Assembly (NCBI GenBank): GCA_025504975.1
Contig: JANUWI010000010.1
Coordinates: forward strand, 744,001-808,000
Origin: Plenodomus lindquistii
Taxonomy: Eukaryota; Ascomycota; Dothideomycetes; Pleosporales; Leptosphaeriaceae
Length of the DNA: 64,000 bases
Direction of reading: 5' to 3'
In this document: piece after piece, positions 46,017-57,885 of the stretch
Position numbering within the stretch: the first letter of the stretch is position 1
Layout: each line of letters begins with the position of its first letter
Notes under the pieces: generated by a model
Databases searched by the model: none
What the model was told of the DNA's origin: nothing
Seen by the model: the letters and a program-made list of their open reading frames with translations, nothing else
Made by a program: the position numbers and the translations under genes

Positions 46017-47527
46017 ATGTTCTCCACATCAAAATTTGTGGCTTTCAGAAGCTCAAGATTTCTTATACTTGTCACGATATGTACGGCTATGTTCTCAGAT
46101 GGATTCACATATGGCATCGTCACGCCTGTGATACCCTTCCTACTACAGGATGAGAATCTTCTGATCAACAATAATGGTCAGTTAGTCATGATGTGATCAT
46201 GAACACATGAGTACTGACAGACATCAGTGCAGCTCACGACATCACTGCTCATCGCAGCATTCTCAATGGCCGACTTTTTCGGTGCTCGTAAGCCTTACCT
46301 GGGAGTTTGTCGGTTCTTGGCTAATGAAATCCAGCACTCTGTGCATGGTACGTCGATCGCACTGCAAATCGACGAATACCATGGTATCTGGGCATTGTCC
46401 TCATCACCATCGGAAGCATCCTCTTTGGTACCTCCACCAACATTGCCATGTTGATGTGCAGTCGTATTCTCCATGGCCTCTCGTCTTCCATCCTGTACAC
46501 CGTGGGTCTGGCAGTCCTAGTGGACACCATTGACAAAGACGAAATTGGTAAATGGATGGGAACAGCGATGAGCTGCAATAATGTCGGCATCATCATCAGC
46601 CCTCTCCTGGGTGGAATTGTCTACGACAAGGCCGGCAAGAACGCCGTTTTCGGCATCATGTTGGGTCTCGGAGCTATCGACATCGTTCTACGAGTCACCA
46701 TGAAAGAGCGGCCGAAGACTACCATGATGTTTACCAATTCGGCCAGCAGTTCCGTGACAGTGATAGGGGGAGACGAGAAGGAAAAGTCAGCGCCTCAAGT
46801 CGAAGTTGCTTCCTTGTCCTCCACCCAAGACAACGACTCCAGGCCCACCGAGAAGCCCTCAAGAATCAGTCGTCTTCCAGGTGTCATCGCGCTGCTACGT
46901 CAACCCCGTCTCCTCGCCGCTATGTACGGAGTTTTCATCAACGAGACCATCATTGCATCACTCTGCGCCACTCTACCTCTCTTTGTTCACAATCAGTTTC
47001 ACTGGACTGCCCTACCCGCCGGTCTCCTCTTCCTATGTATCGCCATCCCAGCACTTGGTGGGCCCATCGCAGGCGCACTGTCCGACCGCTTCGGTGCGCG
47101 ATGGATCGCTGTTACTGGCTTTGTCGCAACAGCACCTCTTCTTGTCCTGCTGCGACTTGTCGAACACGACACAATGCAACATAAGATCGTCTTGTGTGTT
47201 CTTCTTACCCTCGCGGGCTCGACGGTGACTCTCTTTCTCGCACCTCTGGGCGCTGAGTGTTCCTTTGTTGCGGAAGAAGCTTCAAAGACGATGGGATGCG
47301 ATCTCTACGCTAGTAGCTTCAGTCTGATGAACTGCGCACTTGCTTCTGCAGGTCTATTGGGACCCCTAGCAGCTGCTGGGTTGATGGAATCAGTGGGTTG
47401 GAAGTGGAAGACAGTTGTTTTGGGATGCTTCTGTGCAACAGGCATTGTGCCTTGTGCGCTGGTGACAGGGAACAAACGAGCTGTGAAGCAGACTGGTGAT
47501 GAGAGTGCGAGCGCTGTGGAGGACTAG
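46017..47527 (+). CDS. MFS transporter, DHA1-type drug/proton antiporter-like
   Basis: Exons 46017-46176, 46228-46287 and 46335-47527 (both introns phase 1), 470 residues. Twelve membrane helices are expected and hydrophobic blocks fit: FLILVTICTAMFSDGFTYGIVTPVIPF, LTTSLLIAAFSMADFFGAP, IPWYLGIVLITIGSILFGTS and onward. Loop 2-3 carries the MFS signature as WYVDRTANRRIP after splicing. The central cytosolic loop is charged and Ser-rich (MMFTNSASSSVTVIGGDEKEK). A second half follows with GGPIAGALSDRFGARW, repeating the motif. Similar to VMAT-like fungal exporters; substrate unknown. Divergent from the PhyH oxygenase, so a shared role in small-molecule metabolism is possible. Confidence 0.88.
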
Positions 47528-47679
47528 ACGATAGAAAGAGTTTGCAAAAGCCCTCTGATAATGTAGATAGATTTATGATCATGAATAATGACTGGATATG
47601 CAACGCCGAAGAATGCTCTGTTCGCTAAGGGTATCAAATAGATCGCTCTCTTTCTCCTGTGCAATGTGTGCAGGCATCC

Positions 47680-48087
47680 TCAGATGGCCCCCGCGACCGC
47701 TGCAACGACACCCAACCCCATTAGAACGCTCATCGTCCACCCCAGGCCCCCTTTGCCCGCACCACCCGTCGCATAACCACCCCTTGTCATCTTCTGACTC
47801 CCTGTGTTAAAGCACTGGAACATGCTCTCATCTGCTTGATACGCCTCCATCTTTTCCGCCAAACAGCTGCGCACCATGTCCGGGCTATCGGTGACGCAGA
47901 ACTGGAAGCAGCCGTCATTGTCCTCGGAATTCGTGTCTGCGTCTGGAGACGAGTATGTAGAAATAGCGTTGATGTGGCCGTTGCAGCAGGCGTCAAGAAT
48001 AGAGGAATTTGAGCCGCCGACGGGGACGGCGCAGGAGGGAAGGCCGGTTGGTGGGGCGGGAATCGTGGCGAATGGTTGGCAAGACAT
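47680..48087 (-). CDS. Small Cys-rich protein with C-terminal hydrophobic tail
   Basis: 135 residues from MSCQPFATIPAPPTGLPSC. About eight cysteines are spread over the first 95 residues (LDACCNGH, GCFQFCVTD, VRSCLAEK, MFQCFN), pointing to an extracellular or oxidising setting. A Gly-rich linker and a hydrophobic C terminus (GLGWTMSVLMGLGVVAAVAGAI) follow, fitting a tail anchor or GPI signal. No N-terminal signal peptide is evident; an upstream exon could supply one. Family not recognised, although similar small conserved proteins exist in related fungi to my knowledge. It is tail-to-tail with the MFS gene, 152 bp apart. Confidence 0.65.
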   Translation of the reverse strand: MSCQPFATIPAPPTGLPSCAVPVGGSNSSILDACCNGHINAISTYSSPDADTNSEDNDGCFQFCVTDSPDMVRSCLAEKMEAYQADESMFQCFNTGSQKMTRGGYATGGAGKGGLGWTMSVLMGLGVVAAVAGAI

Positions 48088-48909
48088 TGTGGTGATGTCG
48101 GTGTGTGGAAAGTTTAAATGCTGAATGTTGGAGTTTGATGTTCTGGTGTTTCTTTCGCGTTTAGGTTTGCGTGTTGCAGGTCGATGTATTGACTATCCTT
48201 GGGGTTTCTTGACAGAGAATGACGTTCGAACACGACTTGGAAGATTTGAAAGAGACTGAGACGGAATAAGATGGAGTTGAATTTAACGATCAACACCGAC
48301 GCAATGCTGGAATTTGTGAAGGAAGGATCGAAATGTAGTGCTTGAAGAAGGAAAGAATCGTGACGTTCACAGAACGTTTCCCGAAGTAGAAAGGAAATCG
48401 ACGAAAGGAAATCTTGAGGCTGTTGGATTATCGACAATGTCTTGCATTCCAACTCCATATGTATGAAGTCTCAGTCTAAGAATATCTGGTAGGTGGATCG
48501 CCTGGCGACAAGCGGCGCTAGATCGTGGGTTACGCGCCGACCGCTCGGCTGTGCGACCAGGACCCATTGGCTGACAGCATTCGAAAGCACAAGCGCCAAA
48601 GTTCTCTTGCGGAGCCGAAACTGGAGATTCGGTCGTGTTTGAAACATCATTATGCTGGTATGTAACGCGGTGCGCCTTGCGGGTATCGACCAATGATTTA
48701 TCGCAGTAGCATCGTGGAGGCCATGGTGGATTCCTGCTCGTCAACTGGGATGACCCACAATTGCGGGCCGGGGCCTTTGCAGAGCCTCAGATCATGACTT
48801 GGCTCAGACTCCAGAGGATGCTGCGGTCTCTTGTACCTTGTAATTTGCCAGACACACGGATGGTGTGTTCCGAAAGGCGCTTCCATCAGCCAACGGAGAG
48901 TCGCAGCTC
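48088..48909. other. Intergenic, no gene supported
   Basis: About 820 bp holding the promoter of the small Cys-rich gene and the 3' region of the second MFS gene. Minus-strand frames here lack ATG starts or motifs. Confidence 0.45.
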
Positions 48910-50474
48910 TCAGTTGCTTTCCTCTTCTTCCTCATGCGCTGCAGCCCATGGACTTCTTTTGCGCAGTGACACTCCTCGCTTCTCCAGCACGAATGGTATT
49001 GGCACAAGGCAGACAGCTATGGCCATCAAGACAAGGCTTGCATTTCGTGTCCCAACATTGACGAACAGACTCCTTCCCACAAGCGGAAAGCCAGCGCCAG
49101 CCAAGTTACGAACCAAGCCGATTCCCGCGAGCGCAGAGGCTGAGTAGGTCTTGTAGGCGTCCTCGGTGTATGTCAAAGTCATTAGGACTAGAGGAACTGT
49201 TAGCGTGATGTGTATAGGTGTGACCAGGATGTGCAATCACTGCAATACCCATCGAACTTGTCGTTCAGACATGACTTACTGAGTGTGTAGAAACTCCATC
49301 CCCAGAAGAGAGATGCCATCACTGGGAAGACTGGATGTATGCTCGGCGTTGCCGTAAAGGCAAACACAAGTAAAGATACTGGCAACACCACAGCTGCATA
49401 CTTCGCGAAATAAACACGTGCTTCTGGAACATCGCGACCACCTGCTTTGGCGACCTCGCGTTGATAATGCCTCTCTTGTAGAATGTTGGTCAAAAGTCCT
49501 AGACTGATACCAACCACGATTCCAAGGAAAGAGATACCAACCCCGATGGTGTCAAAGCCGTAGCCCTGGGGACCGAAGATCATGTGGAAAGCACCGTTGA
49601 ATAGGAATGAGAGCCCGTACAAGAAGCCGTTGTACAGAGCACCGAACTGAACAATGGCTTCGCCCGATAGAAAACGAAAGGGTCGTGCAAGTGCTGTCCT
49701 GAAAAGCTGTGCTGGTCCCCGCTGCTTGATCTCATCTGGCACTTCCAGGTCCTCGTTCCCCGTCGCTTTGCGCAATGCCCTTGCTCGCCGAAGTAATATC
49801 ACACTATGTCTCGTTTCACCGAGGGCATATAATGCAACGACCATAACGATCCAGAAGGCGAGGCAAATGAAGAGCATAATGCGAAAGACGGCATGCCACG
49901 AGCGTCCGTGAGCAACGAATGAGAAGAGGACGAATCCAGTTGGAGATCCGCCAGTAGCTGCCCAAAGGAACCATGACATGGCTGGACCAGTATCATGGTG
50001 GTGAAACAAGTCTGCAATCGTGCCTCCGAAGTTCGAGATTGTTGTTGAAGCGAAGTAGCCAGAGAGAACGCGTAGTACAAGGAAGGGGCCGAGACTTTCT
50101 ACATACGTCGTTCCAAGTAGAAGTAGTAGGAATATGCCATATGATACAATATAGACAGGTCTTCTTCCGTAGTACTCGGAAAGCGGTGCGAGCGTCATCG
50201 GTCCAAAAGCGAGACCAAGAATGTACATGCTCAAGCCCAGTACAGCAACTTGCGGTGATACTCCGACATCCTTTGCAAAGTCGCCAGCTGCAGGGCTAAA
50301 GCCACTTGCACCCCAAGATACACTGAGATCGATGGGTATAATGGCGGCTACCATGAGCCATTTTCGTAGTCGCGACCAGTTGTGGGGATTATCGAGGTCG
50401 TTCGGGCCAAAGGTGACGACGTTGGCAGGGGCTGTTATTAACAGAGGCTCGCTCTCCCCACGGAAGAGGCTCAT
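48910..50474 (-). CDS. MFS transporter, DHA1-type (second)
   Basis: Exons 50474-49280 and 49187-48910 (GTAAGT...CTCTAG, phase 1), 490 residues. The cytosolic N terminus contains the DHA1 pattern FGPNDLDNPHNWSRLRKW before helix 1. The signature loop is LAPLSEYYGRRPVYIVSYG, and helix 4-5 has LRVLSGYFASTTISNFGGTIADLF, typical of fungal polyamine/multidrug exporters. A central loop (RRARALRKATGNEDLEVPDEIKQRG) and a second set of six helices follow, ending in TEDAYKTYSASALAGIGLVRNLAGAGFPL and an acidic tail (AAAHEEEEESN). The start at 50474 is the first ATG. Divergent from the rhamnogalacturonan lyase with 527 bp between them. Not a sugar-porter signature, so a link to pectin use is weak. Confidence 0.88.
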
Positions 50475-51001
50475 TGTTTCTGAAGCCAACAAAGGGCTGA
50501 TTGAGGTCCCTTTTTAGCTGGAGAGGTCCAGATGAGTCGTATTACCGTGTACGTTGGTGTTGAGGCTCAAGCTGTCATGATAAGGAAGTGGGCCTCGTAC
50601 ACGCACTACGTCATGCTAGCCCATTTGACGCGATCAAATGACTTCGGGCTTATGCACTGTCACGATTCAAGACACCAACTCTGTAATTAAACACATGAGA
50701 ACGCAGGCAGAGATTAATTCTCACTATCGTCAGAAGCCTGCACAAAGCTCACAATGCGCACGAAAGGATGTACATCAAGCGTGAACTCCTCGAACCCCTT
50801 TCGCTCGGTCTCACCTCCGCCGAAAGTCCGAGTAGCGTCTTCTAGACCCAGTGCCCCCAGATTGACCCCTCGAAATTACCCCAGACTGCAGCCAGGATGA
50901 TCCCGTTAGCATTGTTTAATTGTCCCGTGGACCTGGTATAAACACGATGATGGACGGCAGATGGCATGCCGCAGTGTTCGTCGGTCCTGTCAAACTTCAT
51001 C
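50475..51001. promoter_or_regulatory. Divergent promoter of MFS transporter and rhamnogalacturonan lyase
   Basis: 527 bp between start codons; no gene seen. No specific regulator site was identified. Confidence 0.4.
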
Positions 51002-53237
51002 ATGCGCTCTCTTGCGGCTGCTGCAGCATTGCTGCTCTCTTCGACAACATCAGCGATCTTCAGCGCGAGTCAGAACAACAACAGCTTGACACTCTCAAAC
51101 GATAGACTCGTCGCGTCGGTCAGCAAGACGCGTGGACACATCAATGTACTCACCCTAGATGGCCAGAATCTGCTAGGCACTGAGGATGGAAACACTGGCA
51201 TTGGACCGTACCTGGACTGCTACTGCATCCCTTCGGGTTTCTGGACGCCAGGTCGTGGAAGAAATGTGACCTACAACCTCTTCAACGGCACAGATATAAC
51301 AGGCATACGATATGGTGGTATCAGTATGGGTGAGACCTACGCGCCAACCGGCCAGCGGCTCGAACAGTACTGGTTTTTGAAGGAGGGGGAAACCGGACTA
51401 CATACTTTCAGTCGAGTGATTTACAACAACGACACGTCGCCATTCTTACGAAACCTGCAAGAATTTCGCACATTGTTCAGGCCAAACCACAATCCACCAC
51501 TATTCACCCATTTTGTGACCAATGAGAAGTTTGCTGCCCCGAGGCCTGACACTACAGGGCAAGTTACCGTCCAGGATGCTACCTGGTGGCTTGCCAATAA
51601 AGAAGATCCATATGTAAAGGGTGTGGGGGATTACTTCACCAAGTGTAAGCACTGGCCGAACCACTTCGATAACGCCACTAACATGACCTGTAGACACATT
51701 CCAAGACACATGGCGCGACCACAAAGCCCACGGCATGTACGCCGACGGATCCGGCAGCGCCAACGGCTCAACCTACGGCGCCTGGCTCGTCCACAACACC
51801 GTTGAAACCTACTTCAACGGTCCCGTGCACTCTGACCTTGTCGTCGACGGCATAGTCTACAACTACATGGTCAGCAACCACCACGGACTCCAAGTCCCCA
51901 ACATAACAAATGGCTTCGACCGCACCTTCGGCCCGCAATACTACCACTTCAACCGCGGAGGCTCCCTCGACCAACTCCGCAGCGACGCAGAACAGTACGG
52001 TCTCCGCCCAGAATGGAACGCAGAATTCTACGACTCAATCGCAAAACACGTTCCCAACCTCGTCCCCACCTCTGGCCGCGGGACCTTCAAAGCAAAAGTC
52101 AATGTCCCACGCGGTGCACAGAACCCCATAGCCATCCTCACAGAACCCGGCCACGACTACCAAGACAACGTCTTCGACACAAAAGCCTACCAATACTGGT
52201 CTGAAATCTCCTCCTCGGGCGAGGTCACCATCCCCCGCGTAAAAGCAGGATCCTACCGCCTAACCATCTACGCCACCGGCATCTTCGGAAACTACATCCA
52301 AGACAACATCGCCATTCGCGCCGGCAAAACCACAGCTCTGAGGGAAGTAAAATGGATCCCCGAATCCGCAGGCACAGAGCTCTTCCGTATAGGCGTGCCT
52401 GACAAATCGTCGGGTGAGTATAAACACGGTTACGCACCCTCAACCACGCACCCCTTACTCACAGAGGAATACCGTCTCTACTGGGCCGCATACGACTTTG
52501 TCGATGAGTTCCCCTCTGGCGTGACATTTAGAGTGGGCAAGGACGATCCCGCCACGGCGCTGAACTATGTACATTGGAGTGTCTACGGGGGCAAAGCGAA
52601 TTACGAACGTCCAGTGCCAGTCTACGACAACATCAACAACTGGACACTGATCTTTGACGCAAAGGCGCAGCAGCTCCGCAACAAGAAGACAGCGACATTC
52701 ACGGTGCAGTTGGCGGGCGCAAAGACGGCGGCTGGCAACACGGATATTTTCAATGCGTCGGAGCCGTATAGTAATTTGCCGTATACGGTCAATGTAAATG
52801 GTAGGGATTTGGAGCCTTGGGTTATACCGTGAGTCACACCCTTCTTTCCTTTCTTTCTTTCTTTCTTTCCTTTGAGGGTTTCAACAGTCTCCGCGGCCAA
52901 TCTTTCTTTTTCTTCTTCTTCTTCTTCTTCTTCTTCTTCTTCTTCTTCTTCTTCTTCTTCTTCTACTACTACAACAACATTGTTTGTCCCTAGCCGGCGA
53001 AATCTACAAGACATTAACGCGAGAAACAGATACAATCAATCCTCCTCCTGCGCCGTCCGCAGCGCAGTAATCTGCTACAACATTGCGCACAAATTCTCCT
53101 TTGATGCAGGGATGCTGAAAGCAGGGGAGAACACTTTTGTACTCAGTCTGCCGTACAACGCGACGAATTATGAGAGTGCGTTGTTGCCAGAGAGCGTATA
53201 TGTGCAGTATGATGCTTTGAGGTTGGAGGTGAAATGA
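51002..53237 (+). CDS. Secreted rhamnogalacturonan lyase, polysaccharide lyase family 4
   Basis: Cleaves the rhamnogalacturonan I backbone of plant pectin by beta-elimination. Exons 51002-51644, 51694-52828 and 52994-53237 give 673 residues. A signal peptide (MRSLAAAAALLLSSTTSA) begins at the second in-frame ATG, chosen because it starts a clean signal sequence. The N-terminal beta domain contains GPYLDCYCIPSGFWTPG and FQDTWRDHKAHGMYADGSG; then come a fibronectin III-like middle (FKAKVNVPRG... ITIPRVKAGSYRLT-type) and a C-terminal carbohydrate-binding-like domain (LYWAAYDFVDEFPSGVTFRVG) ending SSCAVRSAVICYN. Several N-glycosylation sites are present (NVTY, NGTD, NDTS). The second intron carries long CTTT and TTC microsatellites. 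Indicates growth on plant cell walls. Confidence 0.93.
52843..52963. repeat. (CTTT)n and (TTC)n microsatellites within an intron
   Basis: CTTT units at about 52843-52870 and about 18 TTC units at 52910-52963 lie inside the second intron of the lyase gene, forming most of a long polypyrimidine tract before the acceptor CCCTAG. A false poly-Ser/poly-Glu frame arises here. Confidence 0.93.
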
Positions 53238-53429
53238 AGGGGGCTGTCGCGTGTAGATGTGAATAAAGGAATGGGGAGAATGGACGGGACATGACAGTGA
53301 TTTTCAAATGAATCTTCGCCATCGTTTTGGTTGATCATACACCTTTCTATTCCTGAATAATGTCCATTGGAGCAGCGTCACCGAGTCTTGATATCAAAAA
53401 AAACTCAAACGTTGTGATAGTAAAGGCTT

Positions 53430-54692
53430 TTATGAAACTTCCTCGACCATCCTCCCACTCCAAGGCCGGGCAACGCTCTTATCAGTAGTGCCTGCGAGCA
53501 TACTACCAATGGGTGCTTTGAGCCACTCATCTGGTACCGCAAGTGCCGTGCCCTTGGTATTCTGCACATAGCGTACAAACAGCGGATTCGCGCGTTCAGC
53601 CTCCTCGTCTTCGGCACCAGAGCCCGCGTCTTGGACGATGCGACGACCGCGTTTGGGAGGCTGTTTCTTGAGCAGGCGATTTATCGTGTCGAGCTATGCC
53701 ATGTGTTAGAATTGTAGATCGTGTGGCATATAAAGATTCTGGGGACGTACCTTTTCCTCCTCATTCCGTTTCTCGCTGAGATTCTTTCTCCGCCGGGCCA
53801 TTTCCGCACGTCGCATAGCGTGTTCTTCGGCTGTGAGGTGTTTTTTCTTTTGCGCTTCATTGGAGAGGGCGAGGAGTGCGCCGTCTTCCTCCTCTGCGAC
53901 CATGGCGCGTTGACGCTTGGTCATTTTGCTAACGTCTGGCGTTTGGTCGCGGCTCAGCAGCTCCCCGTCGCTGTCCATTTCGTCGTCTAGACCGTCGACT
54001 TGTGTGGCGTCCATTTCGTCGTCGTCGTCGCCCTCTGCGTCTTCGTCTTCACCTTCGGCGTCCTCTTCTTCGCCGTCGAGATCAGAGTCCGGCTCGCTGA
54101 GCTCTTCGTCGTCCGAGTCCATGGCCATTTCTTTGGCTTCGACCGAGTCTTGGGCTTTTGTGATGCTGATTGCTGGTTTGGCGGGCATGTTTCGACTCGA
54201 TGGCGCGGGGGCGCGCGGCGCAGGTGTGTCGTCCATGTCTTCGTCTTCGTCGCCTTCAGCGTCCATGTCCTCGTCCTCGTCTCCTTCGGCGTCTATTTGC
54301 TCGTCGTCGTCGTCATCGTCGTCGTCTACGTCCATGGCGTCCGCCTCTTCGACATGCTCGTCCTCGCCATCCTCGTCGTCCTCGTCGCTATCGACTTCGC
54401 GCACTACGCGACTGCTCCTAGATGCGCGCTTGCCAGCGACGATGTTGGTTCTGCTGACTTGGCCCTTGGGTACGCCGCTGCCGCCGCCAGTCGCCTGTCT
54501 GAGCTTGCCAGGCGAGGATTTGACGGTCAGGTGTATCGACTGGCGCGTTTCCTCGGGCGAGGAGCGTTGTATGACGGCCGCGGCGGGGGACTGGTTGGCG
54601 GTACTGCGGCGGGGGCGTGTGGAGGAGGCGGTCGGGGCACTGGGGGCAGTTAGAGGAGCTGCTGGAGCTGCGCGCGACCGTAGGCGAGGCAT
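53430..54692 (-). CDS. IES2: INO80 chromatin-remodelling complex subunit Ies2 (PAPA-1 region)
   Basis: Ies2/INO80B activates the INO80 ATPase in nucleosome sliding. Exons 54692-53751 and 53693-53430 (GTACGT...CATAG, phase 0), 401 residues. The N terminus is Ala/Pro/Ser-rich with basic patches (SSRVVREVD), then come very acidic repeats (DAEGDEDEDMDAEGDEDEDM and similar) between about 100 and 235. The diagnostic PAPA-1-like segment is LTAEEHAMRRAEMARRRKNLSEKRNEEEK, continuing after the splice as LDTINRLLKKQPPKRGRR. The C terminus includes FVRYVQNTKGTALAVPDEWL and ends RMVEEVS; the zinc-finger HIT part of animal INO80B is absent, as in yeast. An in-frame ATG upstream (54764) was not used because that extension is Cys-rich and unlike the family. 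Confidence 0.87.
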
Positions 54693-55441
54693 GGCTGAGT
54701 GTGTGGATGGCAGACAAGGGGCTGGACAGCGCGAGAGGCAGCGGCAGTGGCAGGAGCAGCACAAACAGCACGAGGCGCACAGTCAGCGTCGAGTGGGACT
54801 GCACGGCAGCAAGGCGCAGGGGTGTTGGGGGTGAAGGAGCGCGGGTGAAGGAGCACGGGCGGCCGTGGCAGTCATTGGCTCTCTTTGGCCGTGTGCATGT
54901 GGCGTTGGCGTCGTGCAGTCAGTCGTGGGATGCTCGCCTGTCGCCTGCGTGTGCCTGTTTGCTGCCCAGTGTCCCCGTGTCCCCATACCATACCGGACAT
55001 GTAAGCCACGCCCGTCAGAACGTACCTGTTGCCCTCGTCGTGCTCGGTACTTATGCGGCGCATCCGTTTGGCCGCCCGCTCCGCCATCATGGACAGAGTG
55101 TGTCTTGCGTTGATTTACGCTGTATGTACTTGTGCTCTGGCTCCCTTTGCCTGTGCTAGACAACGGCCGTGGTGCGTTGCGACGAATCAATGGGAGAGGG
55201 AACGCTGCCTGTGTCGCGCCGTCCGTCCCCAACTGAGAAGGCGCCCTAGTCCCCATTGGGATGGCGAGCATGCACCCTGCCAGGCCAACACCATGACGGG
55301 ATAATTACAACCCACCGCCTATGATTGTCTATGTCGGCGACACCATCTTGTATATACCACAGCAAGGTCAGCATATACGCTCATAGAACCGACATGGCAC
55401 GCATCAACATATGATATTGTGAACATTCTTGAGTCTTTTCA
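54693..55441. other. Intergenic, GC-rich, no gene supported
   Basis: About 750 bp containing the IES2 promoter and the 3' region of the transcription-factor gene. Overlapping frames on both strands are shadows of GC-rich sequence. Confidence 0.45.
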
Positions 55442-57885
55442 CTAATTCCATGCAGGCGTCCGGTTGTTCGACCCAAAACCAGGTCCACATGCGACCGGCA
55501 TGGACAATCCGCCATGTCCGTTCTGAATCTGTCCCAAGGTCTGAAGGTCAGCTACGTCCATTGTGTGCTCCCGACCCTCCTGAACGAACCCCGAAAACGC
55601 AGAATCTACTACATGCATGCTCCACTCGGACGGCGCAGATAACGGGGTGCGATATAGATCTAATGTCTGTTGCTTCAGGACATCGGTAAAGTGCTCATTG
55701 CGTTCCAAGCGTTGTATCATGTCCAGGACGACTTGGAGGCCGCGTTCAGCCACCGTGTCTTTCTGCTGCAACCACTGCAGCCATTTGGACAGTTTGGTGA
55801 CCGAGGCAATCAACTCTGACGTGCCAATCAGTGCCGACAGATTCTCCCGGGACGATGAAACCAACAGAACCGTCACTGCTCGCATGATGTAATGCACCAG
55901 GCACCACCATGGGCCGTTCTGGAAAATGTGTGTGTCAGGCTCATCTGGTAACAGTTTGGCGGTGGACTGAGCAGCCTTGATACATTGACGTGCCAGTTCC
56001 CCATCTCTGGGCAACAGTTTGCCACTGCTATTGATTGATGCTCGCGAGCCTAGACAAGGACGTGTGACCACAATCATGGCGTCACACCATGAGAAATGCA
56101 GCATGAGACGCTCATGGTCTGACATTACCGGGAGTAGTCGCTCGAGTTGGTCCTTGTACTTCTCAATATTGTCGAGCACGTTGGTCCACGGCTGAGCAGC
56201 GGCACCGATCGAATACAATGCTTGCACTGCTGCCTGTGAAACCATGTGGACCCTAAGGAACGCTCGTAGGTTCCTGGCGGTGCTTGAAGCATAGTCTTCG
56301 TAAGAAGATATCCTTGGATACGACACGCTGCAATGCGACAGCGAAATCGACGTGGGTCGGTTCGTGATGGAGCCCAGGAGACTCTCCAGGGTACGGAGAC
56401 TCCACCATACGAGTGCCGAGTTTGTGACATCGCTTGCTAGTGAGGTGTCGGATGGATTTTCGAGATGGAGGTCGAGTGCCATGGCTAGCCGTACCGCAAT
56501 GCCAATCGTAATCCATGCCCTTTAATGCCAGCGTTAGAACGCGCCATCAATACAAGCACGTGGTTGACGCACCTATCCACATGTCCAGCCCCGAGATAGT
56601 AGAATGATAGTAGTCCAAGACACTAACACATGTCAAAATGTGATATGAACAATGTAACATTGGCAGCACTGACCCGCACTTGAGCCAAATCGGGGAGCGC
56701 GGTCAACAACGAGGCTTCTTGAACTTCGAGAAGTAGGAGCGCTTTACTCAGAAATACAACGTCCTCACGTTCCACAGGCTTGTTGTTACATCCCGACATC
56801 GGCGTGGTAGTCAGAAAGGAATGCTGGGCTCCAATAGCACATACGAGGTTCAGTGTAGCAGTCCAAGTGTTAGCTACGCTTAGTGGTGATTGATAAGATC
56901 GTTTGAGCTGATTTATGAACGCAACTGGGAGAATGGGAAACCAATCGTGAACAGTCGCCGTATAGTGATCGAACAATCTCTGAGCAATCTCGTACGAGGG
57001 ATAGTCTCTGGGATCGACGCTGGTTTCAAGTCCAAGATCTTTCGTACTGAGGTAGGACCCAGAGTTTGGATGTTGTACGCAGCTGGAGTCGATCGAGTTC
57101 ATGATCGAGCTGTTGAATTCATCACGCTGTGATACGGACTGCCGTCGATCCTCGTTGCATCCGCTGTCGTTATCTTGGTCCATGTTGTACTCTTCTTTAT
57201 GGCTATCTGCTAGCAAGGCTCCATAAGTACTGTATGATCCTGCTCCATTGGGTGGGCAGTCGGGCCGACCTGTGCTGTCTGACTGACTGTTGACACCGGG
57301 CAGTGCCAACGACGGAGGAAGATCAGAATACTTTTCGAAAATCTTTTCGATATGTCAGCAATGGACCGACTTTCTTGCAAAGACATGCTACAATCTCACC
57401 GCATCTAGCGTGGCCTCGATTTTCTTGGCATCCTCTTTTGTTGCATTCTGGCGAAGGTCCTTAGCCAATGTCACGAGTGACTCTTTCTGCAAAGTGACCT
57501 GTTCCAGAAGCTCTTTCACTCGGTCCCTCCGACCTGCATCGTACGTACAAGCAACACCGCTAGTTTCGCACTCTGTGCAACTTGGTCCTTCTCCGCTACA
57601 TTTTATTTCTGTTACTGTTCAGTAGTGCAAGGCTGCATTGCCACTCGACCAAGAACTCTAGGAGAGTTGGGCATTCTCACTTCTCTTGCGGCATATAGCA
57701 CACTAATTAGTGTATCAGCAGCGGACTGTACATCAGGAGATGGCCGGCCTTACCGCGCGTGCGGCACGCGGGCGGCGGACGCCCTCAGTAGGGAAGGTTT
57801 TCCCACCCTTACTACGTGGTAATAGTACGCGTCCGCCGTGGAAAGTATCATTGGCATCAGTCGAATAGCCAAATGTGTTCTGCAT
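55442..57885 (-). CDS. Zn2Cys6 fungal transcription factor
   Basis: Six exons: 57885-57754, 57702-57681, 57608-57400, 57342-56674, 56622-56573, 56519-55442; 719 residues. The DNA-binding cluster is C-x2-C-x6-C-x6-C-x2-C-x6-C, assembled across a 22 bp exon that carries its first two cysteines (CAICRKR). A basic linker (GRRDRVKELLEQVTLQ) looks like a dimerisation coiled coil. The fungal-specific transcription-factor domain follows: IAQRLFDHYTATVHDWFPILP, then CLGLLSFYYLGAGHVDRAW and ITIGIAVRLAMALDLHLE. Both zinc cluster and middle domain look intact. The start is uncertain: ATG at 57963 is also in frame. The NmrA-like gene lies 1.1 kb upstream on the same strand and might be a target. Ligand and targets unknown. 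Confidence 0.87.

Noticed and set aside
52622..53035. Poly-Glu minus-strand frame
   Set aside because: Produced by the TTC microsatellite in the lyase intron.
43998..53237. Classical secondary-metabolite gene cluster
   Set aside because: Oxygenase and transporters are present, but no polyketide synthase, peptide synthetase, terpene cyclase or RiPP precursor was seen.
53917..54834. Poly-Ser plus-strand frames
   Set aside because: Antisense of the acidic repeats of IES2.
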